Positions 20,930 to 32,929 of a DNA stretch of 64,000 bases are shown in pieces. The notes below the pieces were generated by a model. It made no database searches. It was not told the origin of the DNA and saw only the letters and a list, made by a program, of their open reading frames with translations. Within the stretch, counting starts at the first letter, position 1. Every line of letters starts with the position of its first letter. Source of the stretch: Candidimonas sp. (GTDB lineage Bacteria > Pseudomonadota > Gammaproteobacteria > Burkholderiales > Burkholderiaceae_B); contig SCRC01000030.1 of NCBI GenBank assembly GCA_004297945.1, forward strand, positions 1-64,000, written 5' to 3'. The translations under genes and the position numbers were made by a program.

Positions 20930-22866
20930 TTCGCGCCACTGGCCTGACGCTGCGCCGCGGCGCCAAAGTGTTGCTCGACGAGGCCGATTTTGTGGTGAAT
21001 CCGGGCGAACGGCTAGGCATTGTAGGCAAGAACGGCGCGGGCAAATCCACTCTGTTCGCGCTCTTGCAAGGGACACTGGATGCGGATGCCGGCACGGTTG
21101 ACATCCCCAGCCATTGGCGCATTGCCAGCGTCGAGCAGGAAATCAGCAACAACACCCTGGCGGCGCGCGAGTTCGTCATTGATGGCGACACCCACTTGCG
21201 CGCACTGCAGGCCGAACGGCTGGCGACTCCGGATACCAACGGCCACCGCATTGCCGAGCTGGAAGCGTCGCTGGTAGAAGCCGATGCCTGGAGCGCTGCC
21301 TCGCGCGCCGAGCAACTGCTGGCGGGCCTGGGATTTACGCCCGAACAATGGTCAAGTCCGGTCAGCGATTTTTCGGGCGGCTGGCAAATGCGCCTGGCGT
21401 TGGCGCGAGCTCTGATGGCGCCCTCCGAACTGCTGCTGCTGGACGAGCCCTCCAACCACCTGGATCTGGACGCCATGCTGTGGCTGGAACGCTGGCTGGG
21501 CGCGTATCAGGGAACCGTATTGCTGATCTCGCACGATACGGAATTCCTGGATGCCGTGGCCAAGTCCATCTTGCACTTTGATCACACAAAACTGGTGCGC
21601 TATCGCGGCGGGTACGAAGACTTTCTAACGCAGCGCGCCGAACGCCTGCGCCAGACCCAGCTTGCCTGGAACAGGCAAACTCGGGAAACTGCCCGGCTGC
21701 AAAGCTTTATCGATCGGTTCAAGGCCAAGGCCACCAAAGCCAAGCAGGCTCAAAGCCGCGTCAAGGCGCTGGCCCGCATGGAGGCGCTCGCGCCGCTGCA
21801 TGCCGAGGCCGGCATCGATATACATCTGCCTACGCCCGACAGCATGCCCGACCCGCTGCTGATTCTGGACAAGATCAGCACCGGCTACCGCCTGCCCACA
21901 GGCGAAGTCAAGACCGTGCTGCACGATGTGCAGCTCATGGTGCGCGGGGGCAGCCGCATCGGCGTGCTGGGCGTGAACGGCGCCGGCAAAAGCACGTTGA
22001 TCAAAACGCTGGCCGAAGAATTACCGGTGCTGGGGGGCGTTCGGCGCGCTTCCAAAGGTCTGGAGATCGGCTACTTTGCCCAGCATCAACTGGACATGCT
22101 CGATCTCGACGGCACGCCCATGCAGCATCTGCAGCGCATCGCGCCGCAAGCCCGCGAACAGGAACTGCGCAATTACCTGGGCGGCTTCGGCTTTAGCGGC
22201 GACACCGTCCATAGCAAGGTTGCACCCATGTCGGGCGGAGAAAAGGCACGCCTGGCGCTTTCGCTTATCGTCTGGCAAAAGCCCAATTTATTGCTGCTTG
22301 ACGAGCCCAGCAACCATCTGGATGTCGACACGCGTGAAGCGCTTGCCACGGCGCTGGCCGAATTTGCCGGCAGCGTATTGTTGGTCTCGCACGACCGCCA
22401 CCTGTTGCGCACCACCGTGGACAGCTTCTGGATAGTGGCCGATGGCGCGGTGCAGGAATTCGATGGCGATCTGGAAGACTATCGCAACTGGCTGGTTGCA
22501 CGCGCCGCAACGGCCCGGACTCAAAGCCGTAGTCAAACCGACCCGGACGGAGCCGATAGCGGCACCGTAGACCGCAAGGCCCAGCGCCGGCTTGAAGCCG
22601 AGGAGCGTCAGCGCCAGGCAACGCGCCGCAAACCCATCGAGGCAAAAATAAAAAAAATCGAAACCGAGCTCGAAGCCATCCGCTTGCGCCTGCAAACCCT
22701 GAACGCCCTGATTGCCGATCAAGATTTCTACGCACAAGAGCGCCGCGATGAACGCATCAAGGTGCTGGGCGAACACGGCGAGCTAAGTAAAAAGTCGGAG
22801 GAGCTTGAAGATCGGTGGCTGGCGCTGCATGAGGAGTTGGAAGAACAAGAAGCGTCGCAGGCGTAG
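20926..22866 (+). CDS. ABC-F family ATPase (YheS-like)
   Basis: Two ABC domains (GKNGAGKST / GVNGAGKST; LLLLDEPSNHLD twice); GTG start. Confidence 0.92.
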   Translation: MIRATGLTLRRGAKVLLDEADFVVNPGERLGIVGKNGAGKSTLFALLQGTLDADAGTVDIPSHWRIASVEQEISNNTLAAREFVIDGDTHLRALQAERLATPDTNGHRIAELEASLVEADAWSAASRAEQLLAGLGFTPEQWSSPVSDFSGGWQMRLALARALMAPSELLLLDEPSNHLDLDAMLWLERWLGAYQGTVLLISHDTEFLDAVAKSILHFDHTKLVRYRGGYEDFLTQRAERLRQTQLAWNRQTRETARLQSFIDRFKAKATKAKQAQSRVKALARMEALAPLHAEAGIDIHLPTPDSMPDPLLILDKISTGYRLPTGEVKTVLHDVQLMVRGGSRIGVLGVNGAGKSTLIKTLAEELPVLGGVRRASKGLEIGYFAQHQLDMLDLDGTPMQHLQRIAPQAREQELRNYLGGFGFSGDTVHSKVAPMSGGEKARLALSLIVWQKPNLLLLDEPSNHLDVDTREALATALAEFAGSVLLVSHDRHLLRTTVDSFWIVADGAVQEFDGDLEDYRNWLVARAATARTQSRSQTDPDGADSGTVDRKAQRRLEAEERQRQATRRKPIEAKIKKIETELEAIRLRLQTLNALIADQDFYAQERRDERIKVLGEHGELSKKSEELEDRWLALHEELEEQEASQA

Positions 22867-22879
22867 ATGTGGGCACATT

Positions 22880-22904
22880 TGTAGCGGCAGCCCTCGTGGC
22901 TGCC
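22880..22904. repeat. REP-like element
   Basis: TGTAGCGGCAGCCCTCGTGGCTGCC. Confidence 0.8.
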
Positions 22905-22955
22905 ATTGCATATCATCAAAATCGCAGAAAAACCTCCCCACAACCTACTGCTCAA

Positions 22956-23282
22956 TCAACAATCGTAGCTGACCAAAACCAGATCAACGGCCTGTTCGCG
23001 AGTGGGAATAAGCGCCTGGTAAGCAGGCGAGTTGTGCCATCCGGCTACCGCCTTCGCATCGGGGAACTGGATAATCACGACACCGGTATGGCTATGCGCG
23101 CCGGCCAGCACGGTATTGGTTTGGCCACGCAGCACCAGACGTCCGCCCCACGGAATAATGGTGGCAGGCACCTTGCTGCAATATTCCGCCCATTTGTCTG
23201 CATCCTTGACCGTCACGTGCCCGACAATGCACGCAGACATCACCGGGGTTTGTTCGTGCCTGGAACTGCTGTCGTTTTCCAT
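22956..23282 (-). CDS. DUF1330-family protein (start may be internal)
   Basis: ACIVGHVTVKDADKWAEY...VVIIQFPDAKAVAGWHNSPAYQALIPTREQA. Confidence 0.82.
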   Translation of the reverse strand: MENDSSSRHEQTPVMSACIVGHVTVKDADKWAEYCSKVPATIIPWGGRLVLRGQTNTVLAGAHSHTGVVIIQFPDAKAVAGWHNSPAYQALIPTREQAVDLVLVSYDC

Positions 23283-23306
23283 GATTCCTCTCGTTGATTA
23301 ATGAAT

Positions 23307-23375
23307 GACAGGCACAAGGCCTGTCGTTACAAAAACGTATCCGTGAATAGTGTAGCGCCACCCCTTGTGGGTGGC
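23307..23375. repeat. Pair of inverted REP-like elements (23307-23331 and 23351-23375)
   Basis: GACAGGCACAAGGCCTGTCGTTACA and TGTAGCGCCACCCCTTGTGGGTGGC. Confidence 0.85.
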
Positions 23376-23413
23376 ACCGCAAATCATGCAACACGACGCA
23401 CCGTGCACCCGGA

Positions 23414-25798
23414 TCAGGCTGCGATCACTTCCAGCTTGGCCACGCCCAACGCCAAGGTTTTGGGGCCGGCATCGCGGAACTGAATCTGCGCTTGCGCATC
23501 TTGGCCGCTGCCGCTTAGCCCGATAATTGTGCCATCGCCGAATTTTTGATGATGCACGCCCTGGCCGATACGAAAATGCTGCTCACCCACGGTCACACCC
23601 GTTGTGAAACTACGTGGGGCGCGTGGCGAAATCGTGCCGCTGGACGGGCGATTGTAGGCGTCGCCACGACGATAAGCGCTGCCCCCGGCAGAGCGCGCAT
23701 CCGAGCCGGTATCATCACCCCATGTTGCTGCGACCCGCGCTTGGCCGGCCTTCGGGGTAAGCCACTTAAGATGCTCTTCTGGAATCTCGCCCAGAAACCG
23801 CGAGCGCATGGCGTAGCGCGTCTGGCCGTGCAACATGCGGCTTTGCGCCAAGGTTATGTACAAACGTTCGCGTGCGCGTGTGATGGCAACGTACATCAAG
23901 CGGCGTTCTTCTTCCAGGCCTGCGGCTTCAAGCAAGCTGTTTTCATGAGGAAACAAGCCTTCTTCCACGCCGGTGATGAATACCGCATCGAATTCCAGCC
24001 CCTTGGCGGCGTGCACCGTCATCAGTTGCACCGCATCCTGGCCCGCCTGCGCCTGGTTGTCGCCCGCTTCAAGCGAAGCGTGACTTAGAAATGCAGCCAA
24101 AGGCGACATGACTTGCTCGAGCGCTGCACCTGTAAAACCGGAATCGTTCGATACATCGTTGCGAATATTAGCGGTGTCAGACTTCGCCGGCTCTGGCGTG
24201 CGCAATACGTCCGGGGACGCTGCCGGAAAAGGCTGCTCGATTGCGCGGCCGGCAGGCAAGCCCTCGTAATTTTCTTCGGCGGCAAACACCGTGGCCGCAT
24301 TGACCAATTCCTGCAAATTTTCCAGGCGCTCGGCGCCTTCTTTTTCGTTCTGATAATGGCTGCGCAAACCACTATGATGAATGACATGCTCGATGAGTTC
24401 GGGCAACGACACTACCTGCGCTTCATGAGCCATGCTTTCAATCAGCGCCGCAAATTTCGACAAATTGCTCCCGCCCTTGCCACTCATCAAAGGCACGGCC
24501 TGGCACAAACTGATGCTCTGCTCACGCGCCAGATCGGCCAATTGTTCAAGCGTGCGCGCGCCTATGCCGCGCGCGGGAAAGTTGACGACGCGCAGCCACG
24601 AGGTATCGTCGTTGCGGTTATCCATCAGCCGCAAATAGGCCAGAGCGTGCTTGATTTCCTGGCGTTCGAAAAACCGCAAGCCGCCATACACTTTGTACGA
24701 AATGCCCGATGAAAACAGAGCGTGCTCAAGGACTCGCGATTGCGCGTTGCTGCGATACAGCACCGCAATCTGGCTGCGCAGGCTGCCATCATGGATCAAG
24801 GCCTTGACCTCGTCTACCACCCATCGGGCCTCCAGCAGATCGGACGGTTGCTCGACCACGCGCACCGGTTCGCCCGCACCCTGCTCGGTCCACAGCTTCT
24901 TGCCCAGGCGCGACGCATTATGCGCAATCAACGCATTGGCCGAGTCCAGGATATGGCCGAAGGAACGATAGTTCTGCTCCAGGCGTATCACCGCGCCACG
25001 CGCATAATCGCGCTGAAAGTCGGCCATATTGCCCACGTCGGCGCCGCGAAAGGCATAAATCGACTGATCGTCGTCGCCCACCGCAAATATCGATGCGCCG
25101 CCGCCCGAGAGCAGCGTCAGCCAGCGATACTGCAAAGCGTTGGTATCCTGAAACTCATCGACCAAAATATGCCGAAAGCGCCGTTGATAATGCTCACGTA
25201 TGGGCGCATTGCGTTGTAGCAGTTCGTAGGAGCGCAGCAGCAGTTCAGGAAAATCGACCACGCCGTCGCGCTCGCACTGCGCCTGATAGAGCTGATAAAT
25301 TTCGATCAGGCGGCGCCGATGCTCATCCCAGGCCTCGATATTGTTGGGGCGTTCGCCCTGCTCTTTGGCGCCATTGATGAATCGCTGTACTTCACGGGGA
25401 GGGTATTTTTCATCATCGATATTGGCACCCTTGAGCAAGCGTTTGATAGAGGCCAGTTGATCGGCGCTGTCAAGAATCTGGAAGGTCTGGATCAGGCCGG
25501 CATCCCGATAATGGGCGCGCAACATGCGATTGCACAGCCCGTGAAACGTCCCCACCCACAGCCCGCGCGTATTGATAGGCAAAAGACTGGTCAGGCGCGT
25601 GAGCATTTCGCGCGCCGATTTATTGGTGAACGTAACCGCCAACAGCCCAAACGGACTGGCCTGACTGGTTTGAATCAGCCAGGCCATGCGGGTCGTGAGC
25701 ACTCGGGTTTTACCGCTCCCCGCACCGGCCAGAACCAGTGCGTGTTGGGGAGGGAGGGTGACTGCGGCTTGTTGTTCGGGGTTAAGGCGATCGATCAT
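23414..25798 (-). CDS. uvrD: DNA helicase II, UvrD/Rep family
   Basis: LNPEQQAAV, AGAGSGKTRVL, VDEFQDTNALQY, VGDDDQSIYAFRGA, TVHAAKGLEF. Confidence 0.93.
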   Translation of the reverse strand: MIDRLNPEQQAAVTLPPQHALVLAGAGSGKTRVLTTRMAWLIQTSQASPFGLLAVTFTNKSAREMLTRLTSLLPINTRGLWVGTFHGLCNRMLRAHYRDAGLIQTFQILDSADQLASIKRLLKGANIDDEKYPPREVQRFINGAKEQGERPNNIEAWDEHRRRLIEIYQLYQAQCERDGVVDFPELLLRSYELLQRNAPIREHYQRRFRHILVDEFQDTNALQYRWLTLLSGGGASIFAVGDDDQSIYAFRGADVGNMADFQRDYARGAVIRLEQNYRSFGHILDSANALIAHNASRLGKKLWTEQGAGEPVRVVEQPSDLLEARWVVDEVKALIHDGSLRSQIAVLYRSNAQSRVLEHALFSSGISYKVYGGLRFFERQEIKHALAYLRLMDNRNDDTSWLRVVNFPARGIGARTLEQLADLAREQSISLCQAVPLMSGKGGSNLSKFAALIESMAHEAQVVSLPELIEHVIHHSGLRSHYQNEKEGAERLENLQELVNAATVFAAEENYEGLPAGRAIEQPFPAASPDVLRTPEPAKSDTANIRNDVSNDSGFTGAALEQVMSPLAAFLSHASLEAGDNQAQAGQDAVQLMTVHAAKGLEFDAVFITGVEEGLFPHENSLLEAAGLEEERRLMYVAITRARERLYITLAQSRMLHGQTRYAMRSRFLGEIPEEHLKWLTPKAGQARVAATWGDDTGSDARSAGGSAYRRGDAYNRPSSGTISPRAPRSFTTGVTVGEQHFRIGQGVHHQKFGDGTIIGLSGSGQDAQAQIQFRDAGPKTLALGVAKLEVIAA

Positions 25799-26856
25799 GC
25801 CGCGTAGCGGCGCAACCGATAGGCAAACTGCTCAAGGCCTTCAATGCCGCTTTGCTGTGCACGCAGGCACCAGGCTTGCAAATCGCTAAGCAACTGCTCG
25901 CTGCTGGCGCTGGAGCTTTCCCACAAACGCACCAGTTCGCGGCGCATTTGCACCAGCGTCGACAAAGCCAGTTCTTCGCCGGCGGCCTTTTTTACCAAGT
26001 CGGTATACCGTGCCAGGATTTCATAGCGATGCGTAATGACGCCTTGCAAGGTTCTAAGACTGACCGACGCGGCCGCCGGCTCGAGCTTGAGCTTGGGCGC
26101 CAGTTTCTTGACCGTGGCCAAGCCAAAGAAACGCAACACCGAAATATAGCCCCAGCCTATGTCGAATTCGTACCATTTAGTTGAAAACTTGGCCGAAGTG
26201 CCATAAGCATGATGGTTATTGTGCAGCTCTTCGCCGCCAATAATGATGCCCCAGGGCGACACGTTGGTGCTGGCATCGGGGCAGGCGTAATTGCGATAGC
26301 CTATGAAATGGCCCAGGCCATTGACCACACCGGCGGCCCAAAAGGGAATCCAGGCCATTTGAACGGCCCAGACCGTCAGGCCCAAAACGCCGAACAGGGA
26401 GAGATCGAGCACCAGCATGATCAGCACGCCCAGCAGACTATGACGCGTATACAGATTCCGTTCGAGCCAGTCGTCGGGCGTGCCGGTGCCATAGCGATTG
26501 AGCGTTTCGACGTTATTGGCTTCTTCGCGATACAGTTCAGCGCCACGGAAAAACACCTTGCCAATGCCAAACATGACGGGTGAATGAGGGTCGCCCTCGC
26601 GTTCACACTTGGCGTGATGTTTGCGGTGGATGGCCACCCATTCTTTGGTTACCATTCCGGTGGTCAGCCACAGCCAGAAGCGAAAGAAGTGCATCACCGC
26701 CGGATGAAGATCAAGCCCGCGATGAGCCTGGCTGCGATGCAGGAAAATGGTTACTGCAGCGATGGTGATATGGGTGATCACCAGAGTGACCAAGGCAACT
26801 TGCCACCAGGATAATTGGAGGAAACCACCAGAGAGAAACTTCAGGATATAGTCCAT
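25795..26856 (-). CDS. Fatty acid (acyl-CoA delta-9 type) desaturase
   Basis: Histidine boxes HRSQAH, HRKHH and HNNHH. Confidence 0.88.
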   Translation of the reverse strand: MDYILKFLSGGFLQLSWWQVALVTLVITHITIAAVTIFLHRSQAHRGLDLHPAVMHFFRFWLWLTTGMVTKEWVAIHRKHHAKCEREGDPHSPVMFGIGKVFFRGAELYREEANNVETLNRYGTGTPDDWLERNLYTRHSLLGVLIMLVLDLSLFGVLGLTVWAVQMAWIPFWAAGVVNGLGHFIGYRNYACPDASTNVSPWGIIIGGEELHNNHHAYGTSAKFSTKWYEFDIGWGYISVLRFFGLATVKKLAPKLKLEPAAASVSLRTLQGVITHRYEILARYTDLVKKAAGEELALSTLVQMRRELVRLWESSSASSEQLLSDLQAWCLRAQQSGIEGLEQFAYRLRRYAA

Positions 26857-26971
26857 AGCCGTTTTGTGTAGTCCTTTTGCGAAGGCCTTGCAGTGAATAC
26901 ATCCAGTAGTTTATCCCAGTTGCCGCCTGCTTGACAGCTAAATTTCAGGAAAGCCCCAGGGAAGCCAGGCA

Positions 26972-28399
26972 CTATGTCGACACAACCGGCTTGGCGCGCT
27001 CCATTACCGCAGCAAAAAAGCCATCCGTGCCGTGGCGATCTGGACGCATGGACAGATAAGGCCCAGAAAGTGTCAGATTTTCGCAACGATCAAGCACTAC
27101 TTTGCTGGCATCAAGCAGCATAAAGTCGGGATTTTCAGCCAAAAAGGCCTCAACTTGCTGTTCGTTCTCTTCCGGCAGCAAACTACAGGTGGCATAAACC
27201 AGGCGCCCCCCCGGAGCTACACAACGAGCGCCATGGCGCAGAATGCGCGCCTGCACTATCCGCATTTCGGCCAGCGATTCCGGATGCTGACGCCATTTCA
27301 GATCGGGATTGCGGCGCAAAGTGCCCAAGCCGCTGCATGGCGCGTCGATCAGCACGCGATGGGCCTTACCGGCCAGACGCTTGACGCGCTGATCGTTGTC
27401 AGGGCTGATGACGACCGGCACCACATTGGACAGGCCACTGCGGGCAAAGCGTGGTTTGGCGCGCGCCAAGCGCGCCGCCGATATGTCAAAAGCGTACAAA
27501 CGGCCCGTAGAGCGCATTAGAGCGCCCAGCAGCAGAGTCTTGCCGCCCGCGCCGGCGCAATAATCAATGACCATCTCGCCCCGTTTAGGACCGACCAGTG
27601 CCGCCAGAATCTGACTGCCCTCATCCTGAACCTCGATCTCGCCGCTTTCAAACATTGGCCAGCGATTCACCGGCGGACGTCCTTGCAAACGTATGCCCCA
27701 GGGCGAATAGGGAGTGGGCTCGGGATCGAAACGCAGCGCCCCCCCCTCGCGCATTTGTTTAAGAATCGTCGGGCGATCCGTTTTCAAGGGATTGACGCGC
27801 ACATCGAGCGGCGCCGAGTGATTGAGCGCCTCGATCAGGGCATCGGCATCTTCCAGCACAGCCAAGCGCTCGTCGAGCCAATCGGGCAGGCTGTAACGAA
27901 TGGCGCGGGGCAGGCTTTGGAGGTCAATACGCAACACATGAGCCAGCCAATGCTGTTCTTGTTCGACCAGGCCTGCATTCAGGACATCCGGACTGAACAC
28001 CGAAACCAGGCCCAGAATGGCCAGACGGCGCGTGGCCGGGCCTGTGCCGCTTTCCGCATAATGACGATAGCGGCGCAAGTGACGCAACACATCAAAGACA
28101 GCCTGCGCCACCTCCCCACGGTCGCGCGCGCCCAATTTAGGGTGTGCCCGCAACCAGTGCGACAGCGTGGCATCGGCGGGGTATTCCCATTGCAGAATTT
28201 CGCCCAGGACGCCACGCACTTGCTCGATTCGCACGGCCGACATGACATAGCGCACAGCGCCGTCCGCAGTGCCTGCACGCCGCTCGTCCTTGGCGGGACG
28301 CTGCGACCGGATTTCGGCGGCGCGCCGCCGGCTCTCGACCCCCCGGAGCTGGGCTCGCGTCGGGGATGAGCGGGCGGCCTTTTCTGCTTTGTTCATCAA
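26972..28399 (-). CDS. rsmB: 16S rRNA (cytosine-C5)-methyltransferase, RsmB family
   Basis: NOP2/Sun motifs DYCAGAGGKTLLLGALM and IDAPCSGLGTLRRNPDLKW. Confidence 0.85.
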   Translation of the reverse strand: MMNKAEKAARSSPTRAQLRGVESRRRAAEIRSQRPAKDERRAGTADGAVRYVMSAVRIEQVRGVLGEILQWEYPADATLSHWLRAHPKLGARDRGEVAQAVFDVLRHLRRYRHYAESGTGPATRRLAILGLVSVFSPDVLNAGLVEQEQHWLAHVLRIDLQSLPRAIRYSLPDWLDERLAVLEDADALIEALNHSAPLDVRVNPLKTDRPTILKQMREGGALRFDPEPTPYSPWGIRLQGRPPVNRWPMFESGEIEVQDEGSQILAALVGPKRGEMVIDYCAGAGGKTLLLGALMRSTGRLYAFDISAARLARAKPRFARSGLSNVVPVVISPDNDQRVKRLAGKAHRVLIDAPCSGLGTLRRNPDLKWRQHPESLAEMRIVQARILRHGARCVAPGGRLVYATCSLLPEENEQQVEAFLAENPDFMLLDASKVVLDRCENLTLSGPYLSMRPDRHGTDGFFAAVMERAKPVVST

Positions 28400-29118
28400 T
28401 TTTTACTCGTTGTGATCCAGGGTGATTCGGGGGGTGCCACAGCGAAAGAGCGGCTAGCCACCCCATGCACATGCACGCGCTGCATCGCGTCCAGCGAAAC
28501 CCGGCCCTCGGCCAGCCAGCGCACCACTTGCGCATAAAGATGGTGCTCCACGCCGAGAATCCGCTCGGCCAGCGTATCGGGGGTGTCGTCGGCCAGCACA
28601 GGCACCGCGCCTTGTGCCACGATAGGGCCATGATCGAGCACCGGCGTCACGAAGTGAACCGTGCAGCCATGCCACTGCACACCGGCCGCCAGCGCCTGCT
28701 CATGCGTATGCAAGCCGGGAAACGCCGGCAATAGCGACGGGTGGATATTGAGCAGCCGCCCATTGAAGTGCTCGACAAACTCGGGTGTCAGTACGCGCAT
28801 GAAACCGGCCAGCAGCACATAATCGGGACGATGGGCATCGATTGCTTGAGCAAGCGCTTGATCAAACTCTTTGCGCGTGGCGTAATCGCGATGCGCCACC
28901 AGTGTAGCCTGTATGCCTTGTTCGCGTGCCCAATGCAGGCCCAAGGCATCGGCTTTATTGGCGATAACGGCGCACACTTGGGCCGGCAAGCCTTGCTCGC
29001 GCACCGTATTGACGATGGTTTGCATGTTCGAGCCGCGTCCGGAAATCAGTACCACCAGACGGCAAGTGGAAGAGGTTATGGCAGGCAAAATAAATATTCC
29101 CAAGCGAAGACGGTGCAA
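28396..29118 (-). CDS. purN: Phosphoribosylglycinamide formyltransferase (true start probably somewhat downstream)
   Basis: LVVLISGRGSNMQTI, LLNIHPSLLPAFPGLHTHEQALAAGVQWHGCTVHFV. Confidence 0.93.
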   Translation of the reverse strand: MHRLRLGIFILPAITSSTCRLVVLISGRGSNMQTIVNTVREQGLPAQVCAVIANKADALGLHWAREQGIQATLVAHRDYATRKEFDQALAQAIDAHRPDYVLLAGFMRVLTPEFVEHFNGRLLNIHPSLLPAFPGLHTHEQALAAGVQWHGCTVHFVTPVLDHGPIVAQGAVPVLADDTPDTLAERILGVEHHLYAQVVRWLAEGRVSLDAMQRVHVHGVASRSFAVAPPESPWITTSKN

Positions 29119-29136
29119 AATTGTAAACTCTCGGGT

Positions 29137-30102
29137 GTGAAATCCGCTTCAAAAATTTATCGTTCCCTGCCGCGCTTCGATTCTGACCGCCCCAGTGCGG
29201 TGACAATCGGCAATTTCGACGGCGTCCACCGAGGCCATCAGGCCATACTCGCCCGCGTCAACGCGCTGGCGGCCGAACGCGGCTGGGCGCCGACCGTAAT
29301 GACCTTCGAACCGCACCCGCGCGCCTACTTCGCCACGCGCGGCCAACGGCCCGAACTCATTCCCACGCAAATCAGCAGCCTGCGCGACAAGATATGGTCG
29401 CTCGCCCACCACGGTATAGAACAGCTGGCGCTCGAACGCTTTAACCAGCGGCTGGCCGATATGTCGGCCGAGGCCTTCATTGAGCAATGGCTGGTGCGCG
29501 GGCTGAATACGCGCTGGATACTGGTAGGCGCCGATTTCCGTTACGGCCATAAACGCAGCGGCGATATCGATCTGCTGCGCAAAATGGGCGCGACGCACGG
29601 TTTCGAAGTCGAAACCATTGCCGATGTGGCTGACGAAAACGGTCATCGCATATCAAGCTCCGAGGTGCGCACCGCCCTGGCGGTAGGCGATCTGGAGCGC
29701 GCCGCGCACCTGTTGGGCCATACCTACCATATCAGCGGTCATGTCATACACGGACAGAAGCTGGGCCGCAGTATTGGTTATCCCACGCTGAACCTGCGCG
29801 TGCCGCCGCTGTGCGCGGCGCGTTCCGGCGTCTATGTCGTGCGTGCCCACGGCTTGGCCGCCCACGCCATCCACGGCGTCGCCAGTCTGGGAGTGCGCCC
29901 CACGGTCAGCGAAAACAGCCCGGTATTGCTCGAGGTTCACCTTCTCGACTGCAGCCTGGACGCATACGGTAAACTTACACGGATCGAATTCCTCAGCTAT
30001 CTGAGGGATGAAGAAAAATTTCCTGACCTACCCACCATGATCGCCACCATCGACATCGATGCGCAAAACGCTCGTGATTATTTCGCCCTCCATGGACTAT
30101 AG
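29137..30102 (+). CDS. ribF: Bifunctional riboflavin kinase / FAD synthetase
   Basis: [21 protein letters not shown] start; upstream of ileS. Confidence 0.93.
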   Translation: MKSASKIYRSLPRFDSDRPSAVTIGNFDGVHRGHQAILARVNALAAERGWAPTVMTFEPHPRAYFATRGQRPELIPTQISSLRDKIWSLAHHGIEQLALERFNQRLADMSAEAFIEQWLVRGLNTRWILVGADFRYGHKRSGDIDLLRKMGATHGFEVETIADVADENGHRISSSEVRTALAVGDLERAAHLLGHTYHISGHVIHGQKLGRSIGYPTLNLRVPPLCAARSGVYVVRAHGLAAHAIHGVASLGVRPTVSENSPVLLEVHLLDCSLDAYGKLTRIEFLSYLRDEEKFPDLPTMIATIDIDAQNARDYFALHGL

Positions 30103-32929
30103 AAACACACTCAATTTGCCCGAAACTTCCTTTCCGATGCGCGGCGACCTGGCGCGCCGCGAACCAGGCTGGATTGCCCAATGGGAAGAAAACAAAGTCT
30201 ATGCGGCCATACGCGAGGCCAGCCGGGGCCGCCCCAAATTCGTGTTGCACGACGGCCCGCCGTACGCCAATGGCGATATTCACATTGGCCACGCCGTTAA
30301 CAAGATCCTGAAAGACATCATTGTCAAAAGCCGTTCGATGGCCGGCTTCGATGCGCATTATGTGCCGGGCTGGGACTGTCATGGCATGCCGATTGAAATC
30401 CAGATTGAAAAAAAATACGGCAAAAGCCTGCCGGTGGCCGAGGTTCAGGCGAAAGCGCGCGCCTATGCGCTCGAACAGATCGACCGTCAGCGCAAAGATT
30501 TCAAACGCCTGGGCGTACTGGCCGATTGGGAACATCCCTATCTGACCATGAATTTCAGCAACGAAGCCGACGAACTGCGCGCGCTGGCGCTCATTCTGGA
30601 CAAAGGTTATATATACCGCGGGCTCAAGCCCGTGAACTGGTGCTTTGACTGCGGCTCGGCACTGGCCGAGGCCGAAGTGGAATATGCCGACCGCAAAGAC
30701 CAGGCCGTGCATGTGGCGTTCAAATTTGGCGACCGCGAAAAACTTGCCAAGGCCTTCGGCCTGCCCAGCGTGGAAGACGGCGCCATCGTCATCTGGACCA
30801 CCACGCCGTGGACGCTGCCCGCCAATCAGGCATTGAATCTTCATCCCGACATCGATTACGCCTTGGTCAAGCTCGATCAGGCACGCGCCACCGGCACCAT
30901 GTTGATATTGGCCCGCGACTTGGTCGGATCGTGCCTGGATCAATGGCACCTGAGCGGCCACGTGCTGGCCACGACCAAGGGCGCGTCGTTGGCAGGCCTC
31001 GAGTTCAAGCACCCTCTCTACGACCTGGACGCCGGCTATCAGCGCATGGCGCCGGTTTATTTGGGCGACTACGTCACGCTTGAAGCGGGAACCGGTGTGG
31101 TGCACTCTTCGCCCGCTTACGGTATCGAAGATTTCTTGTCGTGCAAAGCCCATGGATTGCAAGATGAGCAGATTCTGAACCCGGTGATGGGCGATGGCCA
31201 TTACGTGCCGAATCTGCCCCTCTTCGGCGGCCTGATGATCTGGAAAGCCAATCCCAAAATAGTCGAGGCTCTGGAATCGGTGGGCAGCCTGCTTAAAGTC
31301 GAAAGCCACAAGCACAGCTATATGCATTGCTGGCGGCACAAGACGCCCATCATTTATCGCGCCACAAGCCAGTGGTTTGCCAGCATGGATCGACCATCAA
31401 AAACCGGGGAATCACTACGTGCAACCGCTTTGGCCGGAATCGATAAAACGGATTTCTTCCCAGCCTGGGGCCGCGCCCGCCTGCATGCCATGATTGCCAA
31501 TCGCCCCGACTGGACCTTGTCGCGCCAGCGCCAATGGGGTGTGCCCATGGCCTTTTTTGTACACAAAGAAACAGGCCAACTGCATCCCCGCAGCGTGGAG
31601 CTGATGGAACAAATTGCGCAACGCGTGGCTCAGAACGGCATCGAGGCCTGGCAAGCGCTCGACCCGCGCGATCTGTTGGGCGATGAAGCCGACCAGTACG
31701 TCAAGAACCGCGATACGCTGGACGTGTGGTTCGATTCGGGCACCACCCACACTACCGTGCTGGGCGGCCAGAACCATACTGTCCAAGGCTCGCATGGCGA
31801 CGAACTTCAATGGCCCGCCGATCTGTACCTGGAAGGCTCGGACCAGCATCGCGGCTGGTTTCACTCGTCGCTGCTGACCAGTTGCATGCTGTATGGCCGG
31901 CCGCCCTACAAGGCTTTGCTTACGCATGGCTTCGTGGTGGACGGCCAGGGTCGGAAAATGAGCAAGTCGGTTGGCAACGTCATTGCGCCGCAAAAAATTT
32001 CCGATTCACTGGGCGCTGAAATCCTGCGTCTGTGGACAGCCTCTACCGACTATTCCGGCGAACTGTCGATTTCCGATGAAATTCTCAAACGTGTGGTCGA
32101 GGGCTATCGCCGCATCCGCAACACGCTCAAGTTCCTGCTTGGCAATCTGCAAGATTTCAATGTTGAAACGGATGCGATGGCGCTTGCGGAAATGTTCGAA
32201 ATCGACCGCTACGCGCTGGCCATGACCGCGAGCGTGCAAGCCGACGTGCTGGCCAATTTCAATCGCTACGAATTCCAGCCAGCCATGTCGCGCCTGCAAA
32301 TTTTCTGCTCGGAAGACCTGGGCGCGTTCTACCTCGACATACTCAAAGACCGCCTGTACACAGCCGACAAAAACAGCGTGGCGCGGCGCTCGGCGCAAAC
32401 CGCCATCCATCACATTACCCACGCGCTCATCAAACTATTGGCGCCTGTTACCTCCTTTACCGCCGAGGAAGCCTGGAAGGATCTGCACATCGGCCATGAA
32501 ACCGCCAGCATCTTTACCGAGCTCTTCCACACCCTGCCCGACCCGGCCAATGCCCAGGCCCTGATCGATAAATGGAATCGGCTGCGTGAAATCCGCGCCC
32601 AGGCCATGCGCCAGATCGAAGCCGTGCGCACCAATGGCGAGATTGGTTCATCACTGGCGGCCGAACTGGATGTCTACGCCAGCGGCGATGACTACCACCT
32701 GCTCGCCTCGCTGGAGGACGACCTGCGTTTCGTCTTTATCGTATCGCGCGCCACGCTGCATGAGGCGCCGGGCGACCTGCGCATCGCAGTCAGCCCCAGC
32801 CCCCACAAAAAGTGCGAACGCTGCTGGCATCATCGTGCCGATGTCGGTGCCGACCCCGAGCATCCCGAAATTTGCGGGCGCTGCGTCGACAATCTGTTCG
32901 GCCTGGGCGAGTTGCGCCATCATGCCTGA
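30092..32929 (+). CDS. ileS: Isoleucyl-tRNA synthetase
   Basis: [32 protein letters not shown]-terminal zinc motif CERCWHH...CGRC. Confidence 0.97.
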   Translation: MDYRNTLNLPETSFPMRGDLARREPGWIAQWEENKVYAAIREASRGRPKFVLHDGPPYANGDIHIGHAVNKILKDIIVKSRSMAGFDAHYVPGWDCHGMPIEIQIEKKYGKSLPVAEVQAKARAYALEQIDRQRKDFKRLGVLADWEHPYLTMNFSNEADELRALALILDKGYIYRGLKPVNWCFDCGSALAEAEVEYADRKDQAVHVAFKFGDREKLAKAFGLPSVEDGAIVIWTTTPWTLPANQALNLHPDIDYALVKLDQARATGTMLILARDLVGSCLDQWHLSGHVLATTKGASLAGLEFKHPLYDLDAGYQRMAPVYLGDYVTLEAGTGVVHSSPAYGIEDFLSCKAHGLQDEQILNPVMGDGHYVPNLPLFGGLMIWKANPKIVEALESVGSLLKVESHKHSYMHCWRHKTPIIYRATSQWFASMDRPSKTGESLRATALAGIDKTDFFPAWGRARLHAMIANRPDWTLSRQRQWGVPMAFFVHKETGQLHPRSVELMEQIAQRVAQNGIEAWQALDPRDLLGDEADQYVKNRDTLDVWFDSGTTHTTVLGGQNHTVQGSHGDELQWPADLYLEGSDQHRGWFHSSLLTSCMLYGRPPYKALLTHGFVVDGQGRKMSKSVGNVIAPQKISDSLGAEILRLWTASTDYSGELSISDEILKRVVEGYRRIRNTLKFLLGNLQDFNVETDAMALAEMFEIDRYALAMTASVQADVLANFNRYEFQPAMSRLQIFCSEDLGAFYLDILKDRLYTADKNSVARRSAQTAIHHITHALIKLLAPVTSFTAEEAWKDLHIGHETASIFTELFHTLPDPANAQALIDKWNRLREIRAQAMRQIEAVRTNGEIGSSLAAELDVYASGDDYHLLASLEDDLRFVFIVSRATLHEAPGDLRIAVSPSPHKKCERCWHHRADVGADPEHPEICGRCVDNLFGLGELRHHA

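Noticed and set aside
29993-31339. 448-aa minus-strand ORF opposite ileS
   Set aside because: Antisense shadow of a conserved synthetase; low-complexity H/Q/R composition, no recognisable domain.
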